The position numbers were made by a program, and so were the translations under genes. Positions 19,804 to 28,210 of a DNA stretch of 37,811 nt are shown in pieces. The stretch comes from Cyanodermella asteris (Eukaryota; Ascomycota; Lecanoromycetes; Ostropales; Stictidaceae). The notes beneath the pieces were generated by a model. That model did no database searches. It saw only the letters and a list, made by a program, of their open reading frames with translations, and was not told the DNA's origin. The stretch's first letter is position 1. The number at the start of each line of letters is the position of its first letter. Location of the stretch: NCBI GenBank assembly GCA_900618795.1, contig UYJD01000002.1, forward strand, positions 2,811,234-2,849,044, in the 5' to 3' direction.

Positions 19804-20655
19804 CCAGCCGTCGAAATCAACACCCAACATCACACTGTTTGCGACGTCCACGGTCAGCCCTCCCTCGAGCTTCTTCGAGAAAGCTTGTCTGAGATATTCT
19901 TCAATGGCCCTCAACAGCTCATCCTTCGCATCTCCGGCCTTCTTGCAACGGACCTCAAGATAGACGTGCAGCTTGTGCAGTCCGAGAGCTTCGCGTTCCA
20001 AGGCCCGCAAAACGTCCCTTTTGCTTTCTAGCATCTGCCTCATCCAGTGAATGACCGTCGTCTCTGCTGCCACTTCGTAAGCACCAAAATTGAGGATGCC
20101 CGAAAGTTCGACGACTCGGACACAATCGATATTGTGTCGCGATAATGAGGTCAACCAAGTCAGAAATGCCTGGTCTGTGCCTTCAAACATGAGACAATAT
20201 GGCTTCGCGCGGCGGAAGAGAAGCTCGTTGACCTCCTCTCGCCAAATTTTCGGCCCCATCGAACGGACATCGAGGAGGGTTGCTTGTTCTTGTTGGTCCG
20301 CTTCTTGGTGGTTGGAGTCATCTTGGCCGCTGCGATCATCTTGATCGTTGGAATCATTGGGGGAGACTTCGACATCTTCATTCAAGGGCGTGTTCACGGA
20401 GCTTGCTGGTTCTTCTAAGACCGCTTCTTGGTTACTCGATTCGTCTGAGGACGCTTCGGAGTCTTCATCGTCATCCGAGGGCCGGTGAAGGGGGGACCAG
20501 CCGTCGGGTCCGGACTCTAGAGGAGGCTGATAGTTATCGTTGTGGCCGTCTATGTCCAGGTACTCGACATATAGCTCAAAGTCATTGACCACTTCGTGTA
20601 TCAGGACCAGGCGAACCTCAGCCGGCAACTTCTTGTTGTAGATGTCGAAAGGCAT
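19801..20655 (-). CDS. LPAEVR-motif protein of unknown function (paralogue of 21300-22112)
   Basis: 284 aa from the ATG at 20655 (MPFDIYNKKLPAEVRLVLIHEVV). The opening LPAEVR segment resembles the F-box-like LPPELRxxIY starts common in fungal lineage-specific families. A long Asp/Glu/Ser/Gln acidic low-complexity region follows (about 60-125). The conserved C-terminal domain runs from GPKIWREEVNELLFRRAKPYC through FLTWLTSL.RHNIDCVRVVEL, GLHKLHVYLEVRCKKAGDAK and DELLRAIEEYLRQAF to VANSVMLGVDFDGW. The frame continues a few codons upstream of 20655 without an ATG. Possible splice signals there (GTAAGT near 20733, CTGAT branch, CAG near 20680) suggest a 5' leader intron, with a TATA element (TATATATG, minus strand) near 20850. 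Function is unknown; an F-box-like adaptor role would be speculation. The 3' end is duplicated twice downstream. Confidence 0.75.
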   Translation of the reverse strand: MPFDIYNKKLPAEVRLVLIHEVVNDFELYVEYLDIDGHNDNYQPPLESGPDGWSPLHRPSDDDEDSEASSDESSNQEAVLEEPASSVNTPLNEDVEVSPNDSNDQDDRSGQDDSNHQEADQQEQATLLDVRSMGPKIWREEVNELLFRRAKPYCLMFEGTDQAFLTWLTSLSRHNIDCVRVVELSGILNFGAYEVAAETTVIHWMRQMLESKRDVLRALEREALGLHKLHVYLEVRCKKAGDAKDELLRAIEEYLRQAFSKKLEGGLTVDVANSVMLGVDFDGW

Positions 20656-20847
20656 CTTGTTCTGTTCCTGGTCTGGCAAGTATCAGTACCCTGATGATCC
20701 TTGATCGATGGCACGTGTATGGACTTACCTGTTCAACAAAGCCTGTGGACAAAGGAGGGATGCTTGCTTGGATCGATCTCTTGTGAGATCGTGCGTCTGT
20801 CTGGTTGCAAAGAAAGAGACAAGGCCTTGCCATAGCGCGATATGGAA

Positions 20848-20856
20848 GCTCATATA
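20848..20856 (-). promoter_or_regulatory. Probable TATA box of the LPAEVR gene
   Basis: On the minus strand, GCACTATATATGAGC lies about 195 bases upstream of the ATG at 20655. That would leave room for a leader containing the proposed 5' UTR intron (about 20670-20735). An ATG at 20829 lies too close to the expected transcription start to be the main start. Confidence 0.4.
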
Positions 20857-20939
20857 TAGTGCACAGCGTTGGACATGCCAGTCTGTATGTGAGCAGGCTG
20901 CAACCCCTGGCTAGCCAGTCGGGCGTTACGGCGAGCTGC

Positions 20940-21195
20940 ATTATCGACAGTGACGTTGAGAAACCAACTGGATTTCCTGGTGTGAGTGACTCAACGACTG
21001 AAAAGTAACGTCAAGCCAAGTGCAGATTGACTTTGAAAAGGGGTCAACTTTTGATTGGTCGCAACCCCGGACCAGCGAGCAGGGACGCCCCGCTTGGCTT
21101 CATTGTCGATAAGGAACTTGTGGACCAAACTGAACTCCCTGATTTGAGTGACTTTGTGACTGACAAGGGTCATCAAAGCAACCACGGATTGACTT
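20940..21195. repeat. Imperfect direct repeat between the two LPAEVR paralogues
   Basis: Two diverged copies, at about 20940-21034 and 21100-21195, align colinearly. Both have ATT(A/G)TCGA near the start, GAGTGACT in the middle and ATTGACTT at the end, with similar spacing. Each copy stays open in the same plus-strand frame (IIDSDVEKPTGFPGVSD versus IVDKELVDQTELPDLSD), but no full gene is seen. It is probably a diverged tandem duplication of intergenic sequence, or of an older coding relic. Confidence 0.5.
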
Positions 21196-21299
21196 CGCAT
21201 GGGGATAGACTTCCGAATAGTAACACATACTATCAATCCAAGTTTATATAAGGTTATGACAACAAACCATTACTTCATCTGGCTCGCCAAAGGAAACAT

Positions 21300-22112
21300 T
21301 CACCATCCGGCAAATGTGCTCGCCAAGCGACAACTGTTGGTCACATCAATAGCAACCCCACGAACGAGCTTCTTTTTCCCAAATGCAGTCTCCAGCATCG
21401 ACTTGATCTCCTTCAACAGCTCGTCCTTGGCCTGTCCAACCTCAACACAGCAAACCTCCAGATCCACAGTCAACTTCTCAAGTCCTGGAGCCCACGAAAC
21501 ACATCTCATGAAATCAGGGACAGGCTCCAACAAGGCATAAATCCAAGGCTTTACAAACGTCGTATCCTCGACCGACCGCTCACCGAGATTCAGGCACCCC
21601 CACGCACGAATATCACGAATGCGTACAGCGTTGTACAACGGCTGGATCTTGAGGAAGCGCGAGAAAGCTTCGGCCTCGCGGTCAATGGAGATGGAATATA
21701 CCTTCTGTCGATCGAACTGGAGTTCGTCGATCTCGTCGCGCAGGACGATCGACATGTTGCGGATGTCGTCCAGCGTCGCGGGTGGGCCGCAGCCGTTCTC
21801 CCAGATGGATGTCTCGTTGTCTGAGCCGAAGGGTTTGTAGTCGGCGAGGTCGTCACAGCTGGTGCAGGGCTCGTAAGTTGTGGTGGACTGGATGCGTTCG
21901 ACCCAGGGCTCTTCGTGTGATTGGATGAGCTCTCGCAGAGTGAGCCGGCGGAGTTCGGCTGGCCACCTAAGGAGGTTTAGGGGCGTGGTATCTTGGAAAC
22001 GTATCGCCAGCTCTGCTCGTGTTAGCGGTGGATCGTTTTGCTTGAAGAGTTGGAGAGCGAAGAATGCAAGCTTACCGGATGAGCGATACTGTGTTGGCTT
22101 TTCCTCAGTCAT
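21300..22112 (-). CDS. WPAELR-motif protein of unknown function, paralogue of the 19801-20655 gene
   Basis: The frame from the ATG at 22112 is open throughout (270 aa). It contains a consensus intron of exactly 63 nt at 22013-22075 (GTAAGC donor, GCTAAC branch, GCAG acceptor). Splicing gives 249 aa, with MTEEKPTQYRSS joined to ELAIRFQDTTPLN. N-terminal block: LLRWPAELRRLTLRELIQS. Middle part: a Cys pair (CTSCDD) and DIRNMSIVLRDEIDELQFDR, matching EEVNELLFRR of the paralogue. C-terminus: LEKLTVDLEVCCVEVGQAKD, ELLKEIKSMLETAFGKKK, then VTNSCRLASTFAGW and the stop, which matches the paralogue's VANSV...FDGW. It lacks the acidic low-complexity region of the paralogue. Function is unknown. It lies 55 bases from the N gap, so its promoter is largely unsequenced. 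Confidence 0.75.
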   Translation of the reverse strand: MTEEKPTQYRSSGKLAFFALQLFKQNDPPLTRAELAIRFQDTTPLNLLRWPAELRRLTLRELIQSHEEPWVERIQSTTTYEPCTSCDDLADYKPFGSDNETSIWENGCGPPATLDDIRNMSIVLRDEIDELQFDRQKVYSISIDREAEAFSRFLKIQPLYNAVRIRDIRAWGCLNLGERSVEDTTFVKPWIYALLEPVPDFMRCVSWAPGLEKLTVDLEVCCVEVGQAKDELLKEIKSMLETAFGKKKLVRGVAIDVTNSCRLASTFAGW

Positions 22113-22167
22113 TTTGAAAGGGTCAAAATCTGAACAAAACTTCTAATCGATATTTGTGGGAGGTTGT

Positions 22168-22765
22168 NNNNNNNNNNNNNNNNNNNNNNNNNNNNNNNNN
22201 NNNNNNNNNNNNNNNNNNNNNNNNNNNNNNNNNNNNNNNNNNNNNNNNNNNNNNNNNNNNNNNNNNNNNNNNNNNNNNNNNNNNNNNNNNNNNNNNNNNN
22301 NNNNNNNNNNNNNNNNNNNNNNNNNNNNNNNNNNNNNNNNNNNNNNNNNNNNNNNNNNNNNNNNNNNNNNNNNNNNNNNNNNNNNNNNNNNNNNNNNNNN
22401 NNNNNNNNNNNNNNNNNNNNNNNNNNNNNNNNNNNNNNNNNNNNNNNNNNNNNNNNNNNNNNNNNNNNNNNNNNNNNNNNNNNNNNNNNNNNNNNNNNNN
22501 NNNNNNNNNNNNNNNNNNNNNNNNNNNNNNNNNNNNNNNNNNNNNNNNNNNNNNNNNNNNNNNNNNNNNNNNNNNNNNNNNNNNNNNNNNNNNNNNNNNN
22601 NNNNNNNNNNNNNNNNNNNNNNNNNNNNNNNNNNNNNNNNNNNNNNNNNNNNNNNNNNNNNNNNNNNNNNNNNNNNNNNNNNNNNNNNNNNNNNNNNNNN
22701 NNNNNNNNNNNNNNNNNNNNNNNNNNNNNNNNNNNNNNNNNNNNNNNNNNNNNNNNNNNNNNNNN
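22168..22765. other. Assembly gap (598 N)
   Basis: A run of N. It lies in the region with duplicated gene families and immediately upstream of an LPAEVR-family gene. It could hide a further copy or a repeat; nothing can be said about its content. Confidence 1.
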
Positions 22766-23522
22766 GCGTTGCGCAATGGGTAAGAATGTGAAAGGAATGC
22801 AACATGAAGGGGGAAAAATCTAGGATTAATAAAGCTGCATTGTTGACAGTGGGATTGAGAATCGAACTGGAGTTCCTCGTGTGGTGCTCAACCTCTGGTG
22901 GTGGAGGACTTCGTTGGGTCTGCTCCACGGTACGTCTTTCCGCCATTCGAGCTCATTCCGAAACTGCGCGTGGGACCTCTTCTCATGGGTCATCCGTTCG
23001 TTGGAGCCTCAACAGGTGAACATTGTTATCAGCATCCCTGGTTGACATTTTGCCTCTTTGGCTCTGGCAATAACGGGCCAGTCGCAAGCCATTACCACAC
23101 AACTTGGACTTTGTCGACATTGTAATTTGATCAGCCATGCTCTACTTCAGTGCGGCAGCCAGGCTTTTATGTATGCCATGCCAAGACACTTGCCATCATC
23201 AAACCAAAGCTCGCGGATTCTGTCGCTTCTGGCCAAACAATCAAACGGAAACAGTCATGAGCAGGGAACAAGGATAGCAGCTCGCCAACCCAACATGCAC
23301 CTTCCTTGCAGGATACTTTCATACAGTGTCGCTCATCCCCTTTCATCTGTCATTGGCCGTGCAATGCCTGCACGCCCATAATCGGCTTTCATGGCTTGCA
23401 GACGGCCAAACCCGCGACACAATCGCCAACAAGCCAGTACCCGTATCGCAAACAACCCAGTCCTCACACCGGCGTCTTTCAAGGAACTCTTCAATCCGGC
23501 CAGCCATCAACACCATTGCATC
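22766..23522. other. Intergenic region right of the gap
   Basis: About 750 bases with only short frames on both strands, none with recognisable features. I see no RNA gene or repeat. Confidence 0.45.
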
Positions 23523-24096
23523 ATGAGCAGCAAAATCATCGTCGAACCCGAATATGGAAGACCAGAAATCGTGGCCGCCAAACAGCACTGAACCCAGACT
23601 CGTATCAATCGCAGGCAAATATCAAAACTTCAGCGCCTACAGACATACAGCACTGCCGCAAGTCAGACTCATACCCAACGGCGTTCCCCTCGAGAACATC
23701 TCAACGTGAAAGGAAGCTGGAGCTCCTATGGATCAAGGGACGAATTCGGCGAGCCGATCGAGATCCATCCTTACTTCGAGGCGGTATCAGGTTTCCCAAA
23801 CCGATCCGGCGGGCATCTGTGATATAAGTCTCTTGGAGTTTTTTCCGAACAGAAAACCATCGCTCACTCCGAGGGTTGGTGTGTACGTTGGCCCACATCT
23901 CACTTTCCTCACGCCCAGAGATTGGGCGGAGTACACGGTCATCGTGCCGTGTTTCAAAGGGCGTGAGGTGCTGCCGCACTGTTTCGCCCTGAGGGCCGCC
24001 GTCACGTGCGGCCACAAAACGCCAGCAGCGACTTTTTTTCAAAGACATCTTCATACCGGTTTCGTACGAGGAATGAAATCGGCCGTGTCGGTATGA
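23523..24096 (+). pseudogene. Probable relic(s) of the TWP family
   Basis: Pieces in different plus-strand frames resemble the TWP-family proteins downstream. MSSKIIVEPEYGRPEIVA starts at 23523. MEDQKSWPPNSTEPRLVSIA starts at 23554 and runs on to LPQVRLIPNGVPLENIS, with a SWP in place of TWP. Another frame reads SWSSYGSRDEFGEPIEIHPY. From about 23870, VGPHLTFLTPRDWAEYTVIV resembles PRVTISTLTPAPD...DYEVRV of the 29414 gene. No single frame covers a family-length protein and I see no convincing introns. So this looks like one or two decayed copies with at least two frame changes. The assignment rests on short motifs. Confidence 0.45.
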
Positions 24097-24681
24097 TGTG
24101 ATGCGGGATTCGATTCCGGCAATTGCAGAGGGCATGGGGATGCAGTCGGAGCTTGAAAGACATGGCTTTTAGAGGAGGACGGGCTTTGGATGACACAAAC
24201 ACGCGTTCGATGGCTGGGAGCGCCATTTTGAGGCTAGTCTTTTCGTGAGATTGAGCTGTCAATGGGAAGTGCATGGATTACGGAGCAAATGCGACCCCAA
24301 GTGGCGTCGGTGGTTGCGAAGTTGGATAAGAGATTGATCACAAATCCGTGCCTAGCACATGCACTGGTAACACCAATTCAACGCTGTGGCTTCAAGCTCG
24401 TGCGGGAATGGAGCTTGTCGTTACCCAATCCATTTGTAATGACGCTTGTTGTTATATCACCAATTCCTGTCCGTGATCTCTCAACCGCGACTGGATATAT
24501 ACGACAAAAACATTAGCAAGGGACAGGGAACTCACGCTTGCCCACACTTCAGTTCGCCCCCTGGCTGCACGTGACAGCAAACCCAATACGGAACAATAGT
24601 GGAAAGAGCTCTTGCGTCAACAACTTATATCTTTCTCTGCTCTAACCTAACCAACGGATGCTCTGCTATTTCGCCAAATCC
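24097..24681. other. Intergenic region
   Basis: About 580 bases between the relic and the 3' end of the minus-strand TWP-family gene. Nothing is recognisable. A CACGTG core lies near 24571. Confidence 0.4.
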
Positions 24682-25236
24682 TCAAGTGCGCAAGTCCTTG
24701 AAGCCAGTCGGACCCATATCTACCCACCTATTGGGGTTCGGAGTAGGCCTGTATTGCACGCGCGCCTCGATCTTGAAGTAATCAACTTGCTGGCCTTTGC
24801 GACTTTGGATCTCGTCCCTGTGCAAGACGGTAAAGTCGCGGACAGTGCATTCCAAATAAGCGAGAGCAACTAAAGGATCGATACACGAAGCGATGATGGG
24901 CAGTATGGTATTGGTGGGGTTCTTGTAGGCCCCCGATTGCTCGATGACGGTCTCCATCTCTTCTCTAGTCATGACCAGGGTATCCTGGTCAGACGGTGCC
25001 CTACCAGGCTGCTGCAACTTGTATGCACCGACACAGATCATCTTGAGTTGGTGGGTGTTGTGGGCGTCAGATGGCGTCTGATCGCCGCCAAATTTGATCT
25101 CGATACGGCGCGTTGAGCCTGGACGGAATTTCTGCAGTCGAAAGCCGCTCATCACAATGCTATCGCTGGGATTGTAATCTGGCCACTCGTTCAGACCGTG
25201 TAGGAAGATGATCGTTTCGGGGACGCGTGCTGCCAT
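24682..25236 (-). CDS. TWP-family protein A, unknown function
   Basis: 184 aa from the ATG at 25236. The frame is open upstream to about 25436 but contains no ATG, so this is the first possible start. It also sets the tryptophan-proline pair about as far from the start as in the sister proteins (MAARVPETIIFLHGLNEWPD). Later blocks are HQLKMICVGAYKL (matching DYEVRVGLEGLYHK), a helical middle (TREEMETVIEQSGAYK), LAYLECTVRDFTVL (matching the LRN..GW block) and VDYFKIEARVQYRP (matching TKVVLKVELWKQ). It is the most diverged member and the only one on the minus strand. There is no signal peptide or transmembrane segment. A TATATAAG-like element (GGATATAAG, minus strand) lies near 25435. Family membership is inferred from motif order rather than high identity. 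Confidence 0.7.
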   Translation of the reverse strand: MAARVPETIIFLHGLNEWPDYNPSDSIVMSGFRLQKFRPGSTRRIEIKFGGDQTPSDAHNTHQLKMICVGAYKLQQPGRAPSDQDTLVMTREEMETVIEQSGAYKNPTNTILPIIASCIDPLVALAYLECTVRDFTVLHRDEIQSRKGQQVDYFKIEARVQYRPTPNPNRWVDMGPTGFKDLRT

Positions 25237-26590
25237 TTCCGAATGGAGTTGTTCGGTGATGTCGACGAGTTGAATGATTGTCACCGGAAGGGCTTCTCGG
25301 TGTTTGTGGAGATGGTTCTTATGGTTGTGATTCTTGCAGTTTTCTGCTAATCGTGCTTGATGTTTAGGCTTGTTGTAAGAGGGTTGGTCTGAACAGGAAA
25401 GTCCTAAACGAGCAGCAGTCTGTGGGTGTTCTTATATCCCTGGTAAGTTCCTTCTGACACTAATTGCCGTGGCGTACTTGCATTATTCCACGTCAAGGAC
25501 GTGATTGCGGTGGTCAATTGCCTTGGAAGCATGATGCTAAATTCTCGTAAGTGACCGCAATGTGGAGCCAAAAGGTTCCTGGATTCATGGAATCACACGA
25601 AACAGTCCAGATGTTGTGCGCAGAGCGCGTCAAGAGCCTCTCGTGTGACACCTCGTATTTGAATCATTCATATCAGGAGATGAACGGCAGGCTCACCCAG
25701 TTGAGAGAGCTTTTGCTCAACTCTTAAGACTGACTATGTGACGAAAGGTGGTTCTGTTTTCCGTCCGTGTTCTTCCGGAATGAAAAGTTTGAGGCTGTCT
25801 GTGATCTTGAGACTGAGTATTTCGAGGATGAAAACGTTGTGGTGATTCTGCCTTGGCAGAGCATGATCTGTCCGGAGAAAGCAGAAATTGTTGTTTCTTT
25901 TTGTGTGGCAGATTTAGTCACCGTGAAAAATGGGAACGAATGAAACCTTATTCACAGCTCTCCAAGCGAAGGTGAGAGGCACCTCCTCCGTTCGTATATT
26001 GACAACATACTAACTCCAGCCTAATGTGCCAGCAGAGTAAGCTTTGCGTGCAAGTCAGCTTAGCACAACAAGGAAGGCGATAGCCCGTCAAGATCACTGT
26101 TCTTATTTAGCGTGACGAGTGAAGTGCGAAACAGCCGTGATTCAGCCATCAGGGAACGGGTTTTCCGGGCTGCAGAATGTGTGAGAGTTTGTTTTTCTCT
26201 CGTGCGGCGAAGTGCCGTCGCCGTGAGTCAGCTTTCAATCTCAACAATTTGACAAATATACTACAACCCTCACCCAGCGTGCTCAGTTCGAATTGGATTC
26301 ACCATCTTTCTGTCTCCCGAAAAGTGTAGTAGGCCCTTGCTATTGTTTCCAGAGATTGTGGGCATTTCCACAGCTGGTGAGAAGGGCTTTTCATTCGTCT
26401 GTCGCCATTTAGTGCTGATTTCTGGATGACGTGTCATTGTTTATAGATCTGCGTGCTGGTACAAGTCGCTGTGTCATTCTAACGGTCACTCTGGCGTTAT
26501 AGGCTCAGCACTATACTTCCCTGACTGTCAACGTCTCGGCATCAAAGTCAACCCCGCTGTCCATCGCTGCGTACGATTCATGCTACGCAA
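25237..26590. other. Intergenic region between TWP genes A and B
   Basis: About 1.35 kb. The left part is the promoter of gene A on the minus strand. A 69-codon plus-strand open stretch without ATG at 25734-25943 may be another relic. The rest shows nothing recognisable. Confidence 0.4.
25734..25943 (+). pseudogene. Possible small relic of the TWP family
   Basis: An open stretch without a start codon. It includes the words SVFFRNEKFEAVCDLETEYF and DENVVVILPWQSMICPEKAE. The second resembles KDYTVSIHQSMLCYKR of the 28211 gene (shared QSM-C). The similarity is short and could be chance. Confidence 0.25.
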
Positions 26591-26645
26591 TATGTACGCG
26601 GGCTCAGCAACCACCACAGAAAGCCTATAAAGCCGGAACATGCCG
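26591..26645 (+). promoter_or_regulatory. Promoter block of TWP gene B (copy 1 of a duplicated promoter)
   Basis: Contains TATGTACGCGGGCTCAG followed by CCACCACAGAAAGC and TATAAA at 26626-26631. The same arrangement, with most positions identical, precedes gene C at 28001-28055. The TATA element lies about 138 bases upstream of the ATG at 26764. Confidence 0.55.
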
Positions 26646-26763
26646 CACCTGTGTGTGTTCCGCCAGTTCAATAATACGCCCCTGAGGAACCACAGTGAAA
26701 GCCAGACTCGCCCCATCAAACCCGACAGTATCAGCAGCAGACGCAAACGATTCATCACACATC

Positions 26764-27351
26764 ATGGTTCACATCCACCCCGGAGCCCCCACCCAGGGCG
26801 AGGCTCAACTTCAGCTGGATGAAAACACCTGGCCCAGTGACTTCGACGCGAAGAAATCAGCCAAGCCAGGCGAAGGATTTCCAGTACTCTGAGCACGCTC
26901 CCAGTCATTCCCGTAGGTCCACAACCACGACCGCCCTCGCTCCCCGAGCTACGCTCGTGCCCGGCACCAGCGTGGCATTCGACAACAAAAATTACGAAGT
27001 CAGGGTCAAGGTGGAGTGCTTGTGTTATATGCCATTCAATGGAAAAGCTGAGAAGGAGATGCATTTAGCGATGCCAAGGGCCGTGACAAGGAATGGGTTA
27101 GCCTCGCGCTGCAAAACGGCCCGCCGTGTCGGACGTCGAACGGCGAATTCCTGTTGGAAAAGCTCGAGCTTCGGAATCTATATGGGTGGAGACAATACAG
27201 GGACAAATACAGCAACGTCAAGTCAGATCCCTCGTGGCGCACCCCGACGAAGGTCGTGCTTGCAATGGAGCTATAAAAGGACGGTTCCGACACATCTGTG
27301 CATACTGTGCTGGTATATGTTGACTTGAAGGACATGATTATGGGTCCGTAG
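26764..27351 (+). pseudogene. TWP-family gene B, broken
   Basis: Starts MVHIHPGAPTQGEAQLQLDE with NTWPSDFDAKKSAKPG, the family's opening. The reading frame then changes near 26885, and the next part reads GTSVAFDNKNYEVRVKVECL, matching DYLIEDYEVRVGLEGL of the 29414 gene. It changes back near 27055, and the third part reads LLEKLELRNLYGWRQYRDKY, then DPSWRTPTKVVLAMEL, matching GNIMLRNMWGYREAIKD...EPTKVVLKVEL. A TAA inside this last block precedes VHTVLVYVDLKDMIMGP and the natural-looking end. No intron with acceptable signals restores the frame (the best candidate would be only 33 nt). So I count two frame changes and one internal stop. Its promoter is well preserved, suggesting recent loss; alternatively, sequencing errors. 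Confidence 0.75.
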
Positions 27352-28000
27352 ACACATGGCTCTTGCGTGCTCGAGACAAGGCTCTGTGCACTCGGAATAG
27401 CACGACGGCCGCTAAATGGAAGGATGTAGGCGATCCAGTAACATTGCAAGATATACAGTCATTACAATCAATTTCGTCGTCTGTCACCATCTTCTCGCAA
27501 TGGTGAGACTCTTTTTAACCACCTTCGCGTCCACCAGAATCAGAGCGAAATTCATGCCCATCGTGGAGAAACAGCAACGTTTGCCACGTCAGCGTAATGA
27601 GAAATTGTGAGTCGTAGCAAGCAGACATGAGATAAACAGAGATGCAGTTAAAGAGCCAGTAGACAGGAAGCCGCAAGAGAGAATCGGCTGTCAAGAAATT
27701 ATGACCGACCGTTCTTTCTAGATTGAAACCGTGAACTGTGTCATAATGTAGTCCTGGCTGTCCGACAGCCAACTGAAAGAACACAACACAACATGCCGAC
27801 AATCTGAGGCACAAAAAGAACGGTAGAGGTTGACGAGCAGTGATGACATGTCCATAAGCGGTATGCTCAGTGTTCATGGCTAAAAGGGGTTGCCACAAAG
27901 CCATGGTAGCTCATCAAGAAGACTGTCCGGGCGCTCGCATCGATTCGAGCACCCCTAATCGTTGGAGCATACCAGCACAAAGATGTACTCGTACTCTCCG
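27352..28000. other. Intergenic region
   Basis: About 650 bases between broken gene B and the promoter block of gene C. A minus-strand frame at 27515-27904 has no supporting features. Nothing else is seen. Confidence 0.4.
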
Positions 28001-28055
28001 ATATGCACGCGGGCTCAGTGCCCGTCACAGAATGGCTATATAGCTGCGAAATGGC
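28001..28055 (+). promoter_or_regulatory. Promoter block of TWP gene C (copy 2 of the duplicated promoter)
   Basis: ATATGCACGCGGGCTCAG, then CCCGTCACAGAATGGC and TATATA at 28037-28042. It aligns without gaps to the block before gene B. The TATA element lies 174 bases upstream of the ATG at 28211. Confidence 0.55.
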
Positions 28056-28210
28056 AAGCCACTATAGCCTACGTCGGCACAGCCTCCAGCAAACATATCA
28101 TTAGAGCCCAAAGAGACATACCAGTACAGGCCAACGAGACAACACGGCAGCAAACGACAGGTCACTCTGCCACAAGGCCAGCATCAAAGCTACAAGCGTA
28201 GCGAAACACC

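Noticed and set aside
22143-22946. Long frames spanning 22123-22946
   Set aside because: They are open only because they cross the run of N; no real sequence supports them.
23701-24135. 144-codon minus-strand frame
   Set aside because: It is antisense to the TWP-family-like words on the plus strand and has a composition typical of a shadow frame.
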